A stretch of DNA of 64,000 nt from a virus. The DNA lies in IMG/VR virus record IMGVR_UViG_3300009068_000031, positions 1 through 64,000 of that record; one strand, written 5' to 3'. Position numbers and translations under genes: made by a program. Of this stretch, positions 8,826-24,200 are shown in pieces. The notes under the pieces were generated by a model. That model was not told the DNA's origin, did no database searches, and worked only from the letters and a program-made list of their open reading frames with translations. Every line of letters starts with the position of its first letter. Positions within the stretch are counted from its first letter, which is position 1.

Positions 8826-11800
8826 ATGTCATCCACAGATAGATTGAACAAATTATTGCTGGCAGAGGACTGGAAAAAAGTCTATCAGAGCTTCAGAAAT
8901 GCCGATTTCAAAAGTTATGATTTTGACAATCTACGCAGATCCATGATCAATTATCTGCGTCAAAACTATCCTGAAGATTTCAATGATTATTTAGAGAGCA
9001 GTGAATATCTTGCTCTGATTGATTTGATTGCTTTCTTGGGACAAAACATTGCATTCAGAATTGACTTGAATGCCAGAGAAAATTTTATAGAATTAGCAGA
9101 ACGCAGAGAATCAGTGTTGCGTCTTGCTAGACTGTTGAGCTACAATGCCAAGCGTAATCAACCAGCCAACGGTTTATTAAAAATTGATGCCATCAGCACT
9201 TCAGAAGAGATCATAGACAGCAACAATATCAACATAGCCAATCAAACCATCATATGGAATGATCCCAGCAATGAAGATTGGTATGAACAATTTATTAAAG
9301 TGTTGAATGCAATTCTACCAGTGACTGGCAAAATAGGAAGACCCAACAAAATAGACACTGTGAATGGAATTCCCACAGAACTTTATCAATTCAATTCAAA
9401 CCTACAAGAAGTACCAGTGTTTTCATTCACAAAAACCATAGATGGCAGAAACACTGCCTTTGAAGTGGTCAGTGTGGATTTGAAAGATGGAGAATTAACA
9501 GAATTATCTCCTTTGCCCACAAACAAATTACAATTTGTTTACAAAGAAGATGGCAGAGGCAATGCCAGCAGCAACACAGGATTTTTCTTTCACTTCAGAC
9601 AAGGCACACTGCAACAAGGAGATTTTTCAGTGGACCTATCCACTCCCAATCAAGTGGTTGGATTGGATGCCACCAACATCAATCAATCAGATGTGTGGCT
9701 GTATCAACTGGACAGCAACAGCAACGAAACAGAATTGTGGACCAAAGTGAGTGCTACCGAAGGCAACAACGTGATCTACAACAGCACTGCAAAATCTATT
9801 AGAAATATCTACAGTGTGATCACTAGAACTGAAGACAGAGTCAATCTGCAATTTGCTGACGGCACTTTTGGAAATTTACCCAAAGGCAAATTTAGAACAT
9901 ATTACAGAACCAGTGACAATAGACAGTTTAAAATTGTTCCAGCAGATTTAATCAACATTGAAATCACAGTGCCTTATGTCAGTGCCACAGGCAAAGACGA
10001 AACACTCACAATCAGTTTGGCACTGCAATACACAGTGGACAACGCAACCAATTCTGAATCAAATAGTTCTATAAAAAACAACGCACCTGCCACTTACTAC
10101 ACGCAGAACAGAATGATCACAGGGGAAGATTACAATGTGGCTCCGTTGTCAGTGAATCAACAAATTATTAAAATTAAATCAGTGAATAGAATCAGCAGTG
10201 GAGTGTCCAGATACTTTGACCTGTTGGATGCTACCGGCAAATACAGCAGCACTAATTTGTACGGCAGTGATGGAATAATTTACAAAGAAAATATTAATAA
10301 TAATTTTACTTTCAGTTATGTGAGTAGAACTGACATTGAAGGAATCATTAACAATTCAATTGAACCTTTGTTGAGCAACAAAAAATTATTTAATTTTTAT
10401 TTGAACAATTTTGCTAAAATTATTACTACAGATGTGGCAACTGAATGGTATCAATCCACCAATGGCAGCAATCTCAGCACTGGATATCTTGCAGACAGTG
10501 ACAGTAACAAATTAGAAGTGGGCACTTTCACAGACAGTGTGTTAAAATATTTAGAAATTGGTGCACAATTAAAATTTACAGCACCCACTGGAAAATACTT
10601 CACAGCCAAAGGCGAATTGCTCACAGGATCCCCTTCACAATTGGGAGACAGCACAGTGCGATGGGCCACAGTGGTGAATGTGATCGACAATGGCACATTG
10701 ATTCAAAATGACAACAGCGGTCCCATAATTCTCAATGATGTAATACCCACTGATGCTGTGTTGGCTCAGATAGTGCCTAAATTTACAAAATTTTTGTCCG
10801 CAGATATCAAATTGGAAATGTTGGATCAAATATTTGCCAACAGTACATTTGGATTGAGATACGATATCGCAGCTAGAGATTGGGTGGTAATCGATGAAAA
10901 CAACCTCAATGTTTATGCTGATTTCAGCATGGGCAAAACAGGTGACATCAGCAATCAACAATTGGATGCCAGCTGGTTATTGCTGTTTACCACAGACACA
11001 GAACTGTACACAGTGACCTACAAAGGTGTGAGATATGTGTTTGAAAGCGACAAAGAGATAAGATTCTATTACGATAGCAGTGATAAAAATTACAACACCA
11101 ACACTGGCAAAATAATCAAAGACAAAATCACAGTGTTGAATATCAACAATGCTCCAGGAGTTTTGACTCCAATGTTGGACAATGTCAACTGGCAAGTGGT
11201 GGAAGAATACAAAGACGCACAAGGATATGTGGACAGTAAAAAAATAGAAATTACTTATTTTGATTCAGATGATGATGGACTGATGGACAATCCAGAATCT
11301 TTTGAAAATTTAGTATCTGCGGGCACTCTAGTGTATCAAAAAAAGATTACATCTAATGGAGTGGAAGATTTTAATTATGTGAATGCTGATAGTGAAAATA
11401 TTCAATCAATCAGCAGTGAAAACAACATTGGATCCTACAGTTCATATGACACAAATACTGTGTTTTACAACACCACCACTGGTGTTTTTAAATTATTGAA
11501 TGTGTCCACAGGAGTTTTGACCACAGTGAGTGATTATAGAGCATACAACGGTCGTGATAGTTTAAAATTTCAGTACGTACACAGCACAGACAGCTCTAAT
11601 AGAATAGATCCCAGCTCCAGCAATATCATTGATATATTTTTGTTGACAAGATCTTATGACACAGAATTCAGATCTTGGTTGTCTAACGATATTGAAAATA
11701 AACCCCTGCCACAGAGTTCTGATTCCATGTATCAAAATTTTGGCAAAGACATCAATCTAATCAAATCCATCAGTGATGAAGTGATCTATCATCCGGTGAA

Positions 11801-12242
11801 ATACAAAATTTTGTTTGGAGACAAAGCAGATGTTAAATTTCAATCAGTGTTCAAAGTGGTCAAAAACACCAATGAGGTGGTGAATGATGATGATGTGAAG
11901 GTAAGAGTGATTCAGGCTGTGAATGAATACTTTGATCTGGAGAATTGGGATTTCGGTGATACATTTTATTTTTCAGAACTCAGCACATACGTGATGACTC
12001 AACTGGCTCCAGATATAGTGACTTTTGTGATAGTTCCGGATCAAGCATCTCAATCCTTTGGCAGTTTGTTTGAAATTAAATCTGAAAGCGATGAAATTTT
12101 TATCAGTGGTGCCACAGTGGATGATGTTGAAATAATTGACGCCATAACTGCTTCAAAATTAAAATCCAGTGGGTCAATTGTCACATCTACTCCAAACATT
12201 AATGTGGGTATCAGCAGTGCTTCTTTCAACGGGAGTTACTAA
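8826..12242 (+). CDS. 6: Baseplate wedge subunit gp6-like
   Basis: A 1,138-residue protein, longer than T4 gp6 (660) but in the range of marine T4-like phages. The N-terminus (SLQ-free; about residues 25-110) has YDFDNLRRSMINYLRQNYPE and LIDLIAFLGQNIAFRIDLNA, typical of gp6. The C-terminal part (about 990-1110) has FKVVKNTNEVVNDDDVKVRV, FGDTFYFSELSTYVMTQLAP and VTFVIVPDQ, the baseplate J-like region. gp6 dimers form the continuous inner ring that ties the six wedges together. The stop overlaps the next gene (TAATG). The middle insertion relative to T4 has no function I can assign. Confidence 0.88.
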   Translation: MSSTDRLNKLLLAEDWKKVYQSFRNADFKSYDFDNLRRSMINYLRQNYPEDFNDYLESSEYLALIDLIAFLGQNIAFRIDLNARENFIELAERRESVLRLARLLSYNAKRNQPANGLLKIDAISTSEEIIDSNNINIANQTIIWNDPSNEDWYEQFIKVLNAILPVTGKIGRPNKIDTVNGIPTELYQFNSNLQEVPVFSFTKTIDGRNTAFEVVSVDLKDGELTELSPLPTNKLQFVYKEDGRGNASSNTGFFFHFRQGTLQQGDFSVDLSTPNQVVGLDATNINQSDVWLYQLDSNSNETELWTKVSATEGNNVIYNSTAKSIRNIYSVITRTEDRVNLQFADGTFGNLPKGKFRTYYRTSDNRQFKIVPADLINIEITVPYVSATGKDETLTISLALQYTVDNATNSESNSSIKNNAPATYYTQNRMITGEDYNVAPLSVNQQIIKIKSVNRISSGVSRYFDLLDATGKYSSTNLYGSDGIIYKENINNNFTFSYVSRTDIEGIINNSIEPLLSNKKLFNFYLNNFAKIITTDVATEWYQSTNGSNLSTGYLADSDSNKLEVGTFTDSVLKYLEIGAQLKFTAPTGKYFTAKGELLTGSPSQLGDSTVRWATVVNVIDNGTLIQNDNSGPIILNDVIPTDAVLAQIVPKFTKFLSADIKLEMLDQIFANSTFGLRYDIAARDWVVIDENNLNVYADFSMGKTGDISNQQLDASWLLLFTTDTELYTVTYKGVRYVFESDKEIRFYYDSSDKNYNTNTGKIIKDKITVLNINNAPGVLTPMLDNVNWQVVEEYKDAQGYVDSKKIEITYFDSDDDGLMDNPESFENLVSAGTLVYQKKITSNGVEDFNYVNADSENIQSISSENNIGSYSSYDTNTVFYNTTTGVFKLLNVSTGVLTTVSDYRAYNGRDSLKFQYVHSTDSSNRIDPSSSNIIDIFLLTRSYDTEFRSWLSNDIENKPLPQSSDSMYQNFGKDINLIKSISDEVIYHPVKYKILFGDKADVKFQSVFKVVKNTNEVVNDDDVKVRVIQAVNEYFDLENWDFGDTFYFSELSTYVMTQLAPDIVTFVIVPDQASQSFGSLFEIKSESDEIFISGATVDDVEIIDAITASKLKSSGSIVTSTPNINVGISSASFNGSY

Positions 12243-15200
12243 TGGCTTACGATAATAATCAAGAAGATTTTCCACTACCCAAAGGCAATCAAAACACATC
12301 AGATAGAAAAACTTCTAATCTACTTCCCAAATATTTTAGAACACCCACAAATACAAAATTTTTACACAGCACGTTGGATCAATTATTAAATCCAGGCACT
12401 GTGGAAAAAATCAGTGCGTTCTATGGCAGAAAAACCGCCAAAGCATTTGAGATTCAAGACAACTATATCAACGAAGTGTCAGATGACAGACAAAACTATC
12501 AATTTGAACCTGTGGTGGTTAGAAGAGACAATTTAAACAATGTGGTGTTTTACAAAGATTATGTGGATTACATCAATCAAATTAAAAGTTTATCAGGCAA
12601 TGTGGACAATCACAGCGTTTTAAACAGTCAAGAATACTACAGTTGGAATCCCAATATTGATTGGGACAAGTTTGTAAATTTTAGAGAATACTACTGGTTA
12701 ACTTCAGGTCCTGAAGTGATCACCATCACAGGCATTCAACAGCAGATTCAAAGCACTTACACTGTGCGATTGGCAGATAATTTGGACAATTATGCTTATG
12801 TGTTATCGCCAGATGGTTTGACACAAAATGCCACCATAAAATTGTTCAAAGGTATCACATATCGATTTGACATTGATACTCCTGGCATGCCATTCACTAT
12901 TAGAACTGCTAGAATTTTACAAGACAGTTATTTGTACAATGAAGGAGTGGATCAACAAAATGTGGAGCAAGGCACAACAATCTTCACAGTGGGAGTGAAT
13001 ACTCCAGACACTTTATATTATGTGTCAGCCAATGATATCAATGCTTATGGACTGATACAAATTGATGAAATAATAGAAAACAGTGAAATAAATGTAGAAA
13101 AAGAAATTATTGGTAAAAAAAGTTTCACATTAACCAACGGATTATCATTGTCCAATGGTATGAAAATAAATTTCAAAGGCAATGTAACTCCAGCCAAATA
13201 TGCTCAAAATGAATGGTATGTGGAAGGAGTGGGCGAATCAATTCAATTGATAAATGAACAAGATTTTGCAGTGCCCAACGATATTGCTGATGAAACTTTA
13301 GAATCATTTGATGATTTGGGATTTGACAAGAACACCTATGATATAGAGGACATCACAGCAGACTCAAAAGATTACATTGTGATCAAAAAAAATTCATTGG
13401 ATAAAAACCCATGGACCAGAGCCAACAAATGGGTGCATAAGTCTGTGTTGCAAGCAGTGGCAGATTACAAAAATATCACACTGGATGTGAATGAAAATTT
13501 AAGAGCAAAAAGACCCATAATAGAATTTGACAATGGTTTAAAACTTTATAAATTTGGCAGTGTGGCCAAACCATATGTGGATGTGGTGGACACATTCACC
13601 AAGGACGTGTTCAGTGACATAGAAGGAGCCACAGGTTACAATGTGGATGGAGTGGATCTAGTGGATGGCATGAGACTATTGGTCACTGCTGATCCAGATA
13701 TCCTAGTAAAAAATAGAATATTCACTGTGAAAATTATTAATTTTGGCGGAGATGGTGATCCCACCAACAAACAAATATCATTGATTGAACCAACAGATTC
13801 AGCACCGCTGGAAAATGAAGTAGTATTGGTGACCAATGGAACCGTCAATCAAGGAAAAATGTTTTATTATGATGGCGCATCTTGGAAAGAAGCTCAAGCA
13901 AAAACTGCAGTGAATCAAACTCCGCTGTTTGATGTGTTTGACGATGAAGGAGACAGTTTTTCCAATTCTGTCAAATATCTCAGCACAAACTTTTTAGGCA
14001 ACAAAGTTTTCAGTTATAGAGTGGGCACAGGAACCAACGACGTTGAACTGGGATTTCCTTTGGCATATAGAAATGTCAACAATGTGGGAGACATTGTGTT
14101 TGATTTCAATCTTCTTTCTGAAACTTTTGATTATCAATCTCAAGACACTCTTGTGACTCAATCCACAGATATTGGATTTTTAAAAAGATACAGTGACAGA
14201 ACCACTTTCAAATATGTGCATGGTTGGACCAAAGCCAAAAATTTCAGCAAACAAATGGTGATTAGGCAGTACATTGCTTCAGAACAAGTCAATGATTTTG
14301 CTGTGGATGTGTACAACAACAGTGGACTATTGAATGATTTGATTCTAAAAGTTTATGTGGATAATAAATTGTTGGATTCCAACGAATATCAAACAGTAAG
14401 TATCAATAACATTTTGTATGTGCAATTGAACAATGATTTGAACAGTGATCAGTCTATAATTTTAAAAACTCACAGTGATGCTGTAAAAAATAATCAAGGA
14501 TACTATGAAATACCAATCAATTTAGAAAGTAATCCTTTGAATGACAATCTTAATGATTTTACATTTGGTGAAGTGGTAAATCATGTGGACAGTATCATAG
14601 AACAATTGAATTCATTTGAAGGTGTAAATCCAGGTTCAAACAATTTGAGAGATTTGGGTAATTTAACTGCTTATGGAACTAAGTTTGTTCAACACAGTGC
14701 TCCAATCAATCTATCTTTGTATCACATCACAGAAAAACAAGTGAATGTGGTTAAATCTGTATCTTTTGCTCAGAAAGAATACGACAAATTCAAAAAAACA
14801 TTTTTACAAGTGGCAGAAAATTCTGGATTCAGTGGCACAGTGCGTGAGCATGTGGATGAAATAATGAAAATTATTAACAAAGACAAAAACAGCAACATGC
14901 CATTCTATTTCAGTGACATGGTTCCTTATGGTGCTGCTAAAAAATTAACATTCAAAGTGTATGACAACAGCAACATTTATTTTGCTCTCAGTCAACAGTT
15001 CAGCATGGCTCAATTGAATACCAAAGCAGTTCAGGTATATTTGAATGGTGAGCAGTTGTATCATAAAATTAATTATGAATTCAACAGTGACAATTTTTGT
15101 GTGATCAACACAGCATTAGCAGTGAACGATTTGGTGGAAATATATGAATATGAAAGCACCAACGGCAACTATGTGCCATCCACACCAACCAAATTGGGAT

Positions 15201-18200
15201 TGTATCCAAGATACAAACCACAAATATACACAGATCACACATTGATCAATCCAGTGGATGTTGTTCAAGGGCACGATGGCAGCATCATTGTGGCATATGG
15301 TGATTACAGAGATGAACTATTGTTGGAACTTGAAAAAAGAATTTATAACAATATAAAAATTGAATACAACAAAGACATAAGAAACATTTTTGACTTTGTT
15401 CCAGGAGAATTTAGAAACACAGGATATAAAACTTCCAACATTGATCAGTCTATGTCTGCTGATTTCATCAAATGGAACAGTATGGTGGGCACTTTGGATT
15501 ATACTAATAATTTTTTCTATGATGGATCAAACAGTTTTACGTTCAATCATTCACACATGCTGTCGTTTGCTGGCACTCCATTGTTGGGATTTTGGAGAGC
15601 CATATACAAACAAGCCTATGACACAGATAGACCACACAGTCATCCTTGGGAGATGTTGGGCTTCAGCGAACAGCCCACTTGGTGGAACACAGTGTATGGT
15701 CCAGCACCTTACACCAGTGACAACTTGATTCTTTGGGAAGATCTTCAGGCTGGTGTGATCAGAGAACCAGGCAAAAAAGTTGTTTACGATCCAAGATTTG
15801 TGAGAACGGATTTGTTGAATCATTTGCCCGTGAACGAGGACGGTGAACTGTTGAGTCCAATCAACAGCAACTACGCTAAAAATTTAATATTAACTCTATC
15901 ATCCAAACAGTTTAAATTTGGTGATCAAGCTCCAGTGGAAAACGCTTGGAGACGCAGTTCCAATTATCCATTTGCTCTGTTAAAGTCCATGCTGTTGAAC
16001 AGACCAGCTCACACCATGGGTGTAAATTTTGACGCTTCTAGAATTGTAAAAAATATCACGGATGAAATAATATATACCACCACTAAAAAAAGAATCACTC
16101 TGAAAGATTTAGTATTTCCCAACAGTAGAACAGATGAAAATTATGTGTTAACTTCTGGCTTGGTGAATTATATTTCAAATTACATCAAAACAGATGTATT
16201 GACCAAATATGCTGATTATCAAAACACTTTGACTGAATTAACTCAACAGTTGGGATTCAAAGTGAAAGGATTCACAGAAAAAGAAAAATTTAAATTGTTA
16301 TTGGACAGCAGATCACCACTGAATCAAAGCAATGTGTTTGTGCCTGAAGAAAATTATGATATTCATTTGAATTCCAGTTCACCTATTGATGTATTGGTGT
16401 ACAGTGCTGTAATTGTGGAAAAACTTCCAGAAGGTTTTTCAGTCAAGGGATATGATCTAACACTGCCAGAATTTAAATATTTTGCTCCCATTAAAAAACA
16501 AAATGATTCTGTGAAAAAAGTGGGTGGAGTGAGCAAATCTTATGTGAGTTGGATCTCCAACAAAGTCTACGGTGCTGGTCAGATTGTTCAGTATCAAAAT
16601 CAATTTTATCAAGCTGAAAGAGATCATCTGAGTGGCAGCAAATTTGATTCTTCTAAATTTGTCAAACTAAGTTCATTGCCCATTGAAGGTGGCATCACTG
16701 CTGTGTTCAGTAGAAACTTTGAAAAAGAAACAAGTGTATTAAATTATGGCACAGTGCTGCCCACTCAACAGCATGTGGTAGACTTTTTATTGGGCTACAG
16801 CAAATATTTAGAATCCAAAGGATTTGTGTTTGATAATTTTAATCAGAAAATCAATGCTGTGGAAAATTGGAATCTCAGTGCTCAAGAGTTCATGTTCTGG
16901 ACCACACAAAACTGGAAATCCGGAGCAGTGTTGTCATTGAGTCCAGCAGCCAATAAAATCCAATTAAAAACATCTTTTTCGGTGGCTGACAATGTGTTTG
17001 ATAATTTTTATGACTATGCAGTGCTCAAAGCAGATGGTATTAAAATTTCCAAAGAAAAATTAAGCGTGGTGCGACAAAACAACGACTTTACTTTGAGTGT
17101 GAAAAACACCAGTGACGGAATTTATTTTGTTAAAATACCTTTGATTCAAAAAGAACATGTGGTATTGATTGACAATGTTACAGTATTCAATGATGTGATC
17201 TATGATTTTGCAGCAGGGTATAGACAGGACAGAATCAAAGTGATAGGATATGTGGTGGGCAATTGGAATGGTTCCTTGAATGTGCCAGGATTCATGTATG
17301 ATGAAGTGAAAATAAGTGAATGGCAGCCATTCACAGATTACAGCATGAGTGATGTGGTCAAATACAAACAATTCTATTACAGTGCCAATCTAAACGTCAC
17401 AGGATCCAGCACATTTGATTTTGATCAGTGGACCAAACTGTCTGAAAAACCAGTCAGCACATTGAAACCCAACTTTGAATACAAAACCAATCAGTTTGGT
17501 GACTTTTATGATTTGGACACAGATAATTTTGATGTGGAGCAACAAAAACTTGCTCAACATTTGATAGGATATCAAAAGAGAGAATATCTACAAAATATCA
17601 TCAATGATGATGTGGCACAGTACAAATTTTATCAAGGGTTTTTACAGGACAAAGGCACCAAGAATGCTTTGGAAAAATTGTTTAATTCACTGGCCAGTGC
17701 CAACAAAGACAGCATTGAGTTCTATGAAGAATGGGCCATTAGAACAGGACAATATGGTGCGGCGACAGGCTTTGATGAAGTGGAATATGTGTTGGATGAA
17801 AAACAATTCAAATTGAATCCACAACCAATTTCATTGACCAACGATCTAAATCCCATAGATCCTGACTTTGTTTATAGAATCAAATCAGATGAAACTTATT
17901 TGAAATCAGAAAATTACAATCATAATCCTTTTCCTGAAAAGAATAATCTTGAAAAATACATCAAAACAGCAGGATTTGTGGATCCCAATGATGTGGATTT
18001 TATTTTAAAAAATTATGATGACATACTATCCATTGACACTGCCAAACTTAAATTTGATCAATATGTGTGGATTGGATTTTTCAAACAAAGTTGGCAGGTT
18101 TACAAACATATCAAAACAGATTATAAAGTTTTATCAGTGACTGAAGCCAACAATTTGGTCACTGTGGTAACAGATTTGTACAGCAATGTGTCTGTGGATG

Positions 18201-21200
18201 ACATAATATCTGTGAGCATACCGCAACAGAATTCCAAACAATTGTTCAAAGTAAAAACTGTGTCACTGGATCAAATAGTATGTCATAAAAACGGCAACAC
18301 AGTGTTGACCGTGAATGATGGATCTTCTCATGGATATTTGGGCACCTTTGTCAGTAACAAACTTTCAAATTTAGAATCTATCAACGCCAAGGCCCAAGAC
18401 TCGGGTGGATTCAAAAACAATGATCTGTTTTGGGTGGAAGATGACAACAATGCTGAATGGGTCACTTTAAAAAATAATAAAGTTTGGCAAAATCATCAGC
18501 AGATTGTCAACTTTAACACAGATTCTATGGCATCATATGGCACAGCCATGAGCGTGGATGGCAGCAACAATGTGATGGCAGTGTCTGATCTAAATCTAGG
18601 AATTTACATTTATAAAAGAGGATCAGATTCTGGACAGTTCACTCTGAGACAAGTGATCGATGTGCCACAAAACATTTGGACTGGCAATGCTGATTTTGGT
18701 GCAAGTTTAGACATCAGTGCTGACGGGAAATATATTGTGGTGGGAGCGCCCAAGGCTTCTCAAGTTAGAAGTTATTACAAAGGCAATTATTCAACAATCA
18801 CTGCATACGATGTGGGTGATATTGTAAAACACAAAGAACAATTGTGGAAAGTGGTAAACCCAGTGTTGGGTCAAGATCCTTCAGTGGATTTCACCACATT
18901 TGACGCTGCAAGTTTTTGGAGTGAAGTTGAATTTGATGCGGGCATAAATGCTTATCCCACAATCAAACAGATGATCACAGGCAACTATTCCGTAGCAGGA
19001 GTAAGCACTGATCATCTATTGATCCGAGCTGGCTCACAACAATACAGAGGCAGTGCAGTGGGCGACACTTTGGTGTTGTATTGGAATAATTTGACCACTG
19101 AATATCCCACTGGCAACACACCATTCAATGGCACAGCCACAGGCATTGACAAAACTTTTATTGATGGTGCTCATACCATTCAAGAGAAAGTGGATGAAAT
19201 TATCAACATAGATTTGACTCTTCTGACTCCAACAGTTGGAGACACACTCAGCACTGAAGATGCAGATGGAGAAGTTGTTTATGTATTCAGTCAAGGCACA
19301 CAGTCTATCATATATCTCAGCAATGTGAATGGAAATTTTGCTGATTCAGATCAGATCAAATTAGGCGTGTTTCCTGTGGGAGATTATACCAGAGTGATTG
19401 CAGAAGATTATGATCTCACATTGGCAGGATGGTGGTTGATCAACATACCTTCTCCTGGCACAGTTTCAGCTCAAGCTGACTCAAAAAAATCATTGGTGAT
19501 ACGAGACATTATCAAAGCGGGCGATCCTCGCACAGCTTTCTTGTATTTCAACAGTTTAGACACACAACAATCACAATCAGTATTGCCAACTATTATCACA
19601 CCTGCCAGTCAGTTAAGCATACTGACCTATGACAAGCAATTCACTATTTCAGGTTACAGTGCATTCACAGGCAGCATTGACGACAGCAGATATTTGATCA
19701 GAGCACCCAAAGCAATGAGTGATGTGCTGCCTACGGCTACCTATGATGAAGTGGGAGTTTGGTTCAACACCATACAGACAGGAGTTCCTCTATCAGTGAC
19801 AGAACCCACTGCTTTGGATCTACCTTTTGAGGATCTCAATGGTGTGAAAGAAATAATTGATGTATGGAATGGTTTTTTAAGAGTGTTGGCACAACCAGAT
19901 GGTTTGGGAACATTCTATGTGCCCACAGTGGGTGACACTGTGCAGGATGATGCCACAGGCAGTCAAGCAGAAGTTACCTATGTTAAAGTGGTGGGCTTTA
20001 ATGTATTACAGATTTATATCAAAAATAAAACTGGATCGTTCAGTGTGGGCACTGACTTTGGTCCGTCAGTCAATTTGACATTGATCGGCACGCCAAATAG
20101 AACTGTGGGAGTGATTCAACGCAGTGAATTGGAAGATGCAGTGGTGGGCTCATTGTTTGTGTTTGATCAAGGATCTGCTCTAGTTCCTACCAGCAACAGC
20201 GCATATCATTTTATAAATGGTTTGGAATATTATTTGTATCAAGATATCACACAGGATGGAGTGAGCAGAGCAGCCAGTGTGCCTTCCAGAATTAATAGAG
20301 ATTATGAACAAGTGTTCAATATTCCAGCTGGTCTTGGATATACTTCGGCATTGACCAATCAAGGATTATTCTTGATTTATGAAAGATTGACCAATGGCAA
20401 TTATGTATTGACCAGTTCTTACCTTGTGCCTAACATGAACAACGGTACAAACTTGGGTTTAAAAACTGTTTTAAGACAACACAATGCTGTGACCACGCTG
20501 TATGTGAGTTCAGCAGCCACTGCCACAGACACTGGTAAAATTTATTTTGTTAAAAAATCCAGCACACAAAACTGGAATTTGAGTGTGGATCCCAATTACA
20601 CAGGACTGTTTGATATCAGTTCAGTCTATCGTACCAATGATTTGATAGCTTATAATAATATCATATACAAGAGTTTGACCAATCAAGGACCATCCAGCTT
20701 TGTGTCTACTTTTTGGCAACCACAGACTGAAGGCATAGATTATCAAGGATATGTGCCTCATGATCCCAATGATGATTCTACTCCCACATTGGAAGGGGAT
20801 TCCACAATCAACATCAGTCAATTGCAAAATTTTGGATACACATTTGATGTGAACGATTCAGGTTCAGTGTTGGCAGTGTCCGTGATAGATTTTATAGACA
20901 GCAGTTCACCCACACAAAATAAGGTAGTGATATATAGATTGGTGAATGGCAGATATCAATATTCACAAACATTGATTTCACCAGACAGTGGAGAAGACAA
21001 CACAGATTTTGCCAATGCTGTGGCAGTCAGCAATGACGGCATGTTCATAGCAGTGGGCAGTCCGCAAGCAGATCAAACAGCCACTGATGGCGGAGTGGTG
21101 TATGTATTCAAACAAACCAATGGAGTATATGTCAATACTCAAACACTCACCAGTCCTCAACCTCAAACCACAGAAAAATTTGGAACTAATTTAGATTTTG

Positions 21201-24200
21201 ATGGTGACACATTGGCAATTTCCAGTCTCAATGGTGACATGGAGATTAATTTTTCTTTGGACACCAACAACACATATTTTGATGCTGGTGCCACCACATT
21301 CAATAATAAATTATTGGACACTGGGTCTATATATGTGTATGAAAACTTCAATAATGTATTTGTGTTTGCTGATGAATTCAGCGTGAATGATCAAGATCTT
21401 GTTAATTTTGGAAAAAATATAAAAATTAACAACAATCATGTGTATGCTTCTTTATCCAACTATCTAAATGATCACAGTTCTCCTTACACTGAAGGATTAA
21501 TTTTTGATTTTAGAAAACCAAATCTAACTCAAACATGGAATGCTCATAAAACTCCTGTGATGTCTGTTGATGTTGACAAGATAAAAGAAATTTTTCTATA
21601 CAATACAAAGAACAATAAGTTATTGCAAAAATTAGATTATATAGATCCTATTCAAGGCAAAATTGCTGGCATAGCTGAACAAGAGTTATATTACAAAACT
21701 TACTATGATCCTGCAGTGTACACCGTGGGTATCAGCGGATTGAGCATTGATGCTCAAAACAGTTGGCACAAAGAACAAGTGGGTAGATTGTGGTGGGATT
21801 TAAGCACTGTAAAATTTTATGATGCCAATCAAGGCAATATTATTTTTACAACCAATTATTGGAATAAAATATTTCCAGGTTCTTCCATAGATGTGTATGA
21901 ATGGGTGGAATCCAAATACTTGCCCACAGAATGGAATAATTTATCCGATACCAAACAAGGAATTGTTTTGGGAATCAGCGGCACAACCAAATATAACAAT
22001 TCAGTGTATGTGTCCAAACAAGTTTATGATTTTATTTCCAATAGTTTTAGCAATAGATATTACTATTGGGTTAAAAATAAAAAAACATTACCCAACATTG
22101 ACAGCAGAAAATTAAGTGCTTATGAAGTGTTTCAATTGATAGAAGATCCTAAAAAACAAGGCTATAAGTTTGTGTCGCTGTTGTCTAAAAATCAATTTGC
22201 TGTGAACAACATTGATAATTTTTTGGAAAACAAAGACACAGCAATAAACTTTAAAATTTGGACCATTAAAAATCAAGACATCAACATTCACAATGAATTT
22301 CAATTGATCAGTGAAGGAATTCCATACAGCAAACCCAAAAAAGAAATTGAAGCTGTTTGGTTCAACAGTTTGATTGGTTATGATGAACAATTCAGATCAG
22401 TGCCAGATGAAAATTTAAGTTTCAAATACAAATATGGCACATTGAGAAAACCTAGACAAGGATGGTTTGTCAATCGTATTGAAGCACTCAAACAAGTGAT
22501 TGAAAGAGCAAATGCTGTTTGTAAAACAAATTTAATCACAGACACACGTGACATCAGCAGACTGAATGAATTTGAGGAATCTCCCAGCACCATAACAAGA
22601 TTGTATGATTTAACCAAAGACACATTGGCTGACTTATCATTCGTGGGCACAGCTAACATTGAACAAGCAGTATTGATTCCTGTGATACAAAACAATAAAA
22701 TTGTTGATGTGTCTATAGTGAATCCTGGCAGAGGTTACAGAGTAGTTCCAACATATAAAATTATTGATTCACCAGGAACAGGATCAGGTGCTGAATTAGA
22801 GTTTGAAATCAACATATCAGGACAGATCACATCAGTCACAGTGAACAAACAAGGCAGCAACTACAGTGCCAACACAAGAATTGAAGTGAGAAAATTCAGT
22901 GTGTTGATACAATCAGATTCTGAAATTGGTAATAAATGGTCCATTCATCAATGGGACTCTGATTTGTTGGAATGGCAAAGAATTTTATCTCAAAAATACA
23001 ATGTTAATCAGCATTGGAGTTATGATGATTGGTACAGTGTGGGTTACAGTAAATTTACTGAAGTTAATCACACAGTGTCAGACAGCTATAAACTTTTATT
23101 AATCAATGATGAATTGGGAGATATTGTTAAAATTGAAAACGTAGGCACTGGTGGTTGGGTATTATTAGAAAAAATTGACAATCAAAATGATGTGGACTAC
23201 ACAATTAATTACAAAACCATAGGTAGACAGAATGGAACTGTGCAATTTTCTAATTCTTTATATAATTTTTCTCAATCCACTGTGGGATTCAACAGTACCA
23301 GTTATGATGTCACAGTTTATGACAATCAACCCATCACAGAAACAAGAATTATTTTAGAAACTTTAAGAGACAACATTTTTGTGGATGAATTGGAAGTGGA
23401 ATACAATAAATTATTCTTCTCCAGTTTGAGATATGTGTTTTCTGAACAATCTTTTGTGGATTGGGCATTCAAAACTAGTTTTGTCAAAGCTCAACACAAT
23501 GTGGGGGAACTTAATCAGCGTGTGGTTTATAAAAATGATAATTTATCCAATTATCAAGATTACATCAATGAAGTAAAACCTTACAAAACCAAAGTGAGAG
23601 AATACATCAGTGCTTATGAATCCATTGATAATTCCAGAGTGAATGTCACTGATTTTGATCTACCAGCCACTTATGATCCAGTATCTAAAAAAATTGTGGT
23701 GAGTTATGCCAAAGTTATCAATGATCAAATTGCAAATTCAAATATCACCAGCATTTATCCCAACAAACACTGGTTGGATAATGTGGGATTCAAAGTCACA
23801 ACAATTAAAATATCCAATGTGGGCAGTGGATATTTGGGAACTCCTACGATTACCATCACAGGTGGTGGAGGCACAGGAGCCACAGCCAAAGCATTCGTGA
23901 GCAATGGCAGATTAACACACATTCAGATAGTGGATTCAGGATCTGGTTATCTATCAGCACCCACAGTGAACATATCTGGCTCATTGTCCACCACAGGTGT
24001 GGCAGGTCAAGCAGTGGCCATATTGGGAGATTCATTGATCAAATCCACACACATCAGAGTTAAATTTGATAGAACCACTGGCACTTTATTGATCAGCAAT
24101 CTAACAAGAACAGAAACTTTTGTAGGCACAGGCAATCAATTGACATACTCTTTGAAATGGCCCATCAATCTCAAATCCAGCAAAGTCAAAGTGATAGTGA

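Noticed and set aside
15390-15728. Open frames on other strands or frames inside the giant gene
   Set aside because: They are shadows of the long real frame, with no ribosome sites and no protein-like composition or motifs.
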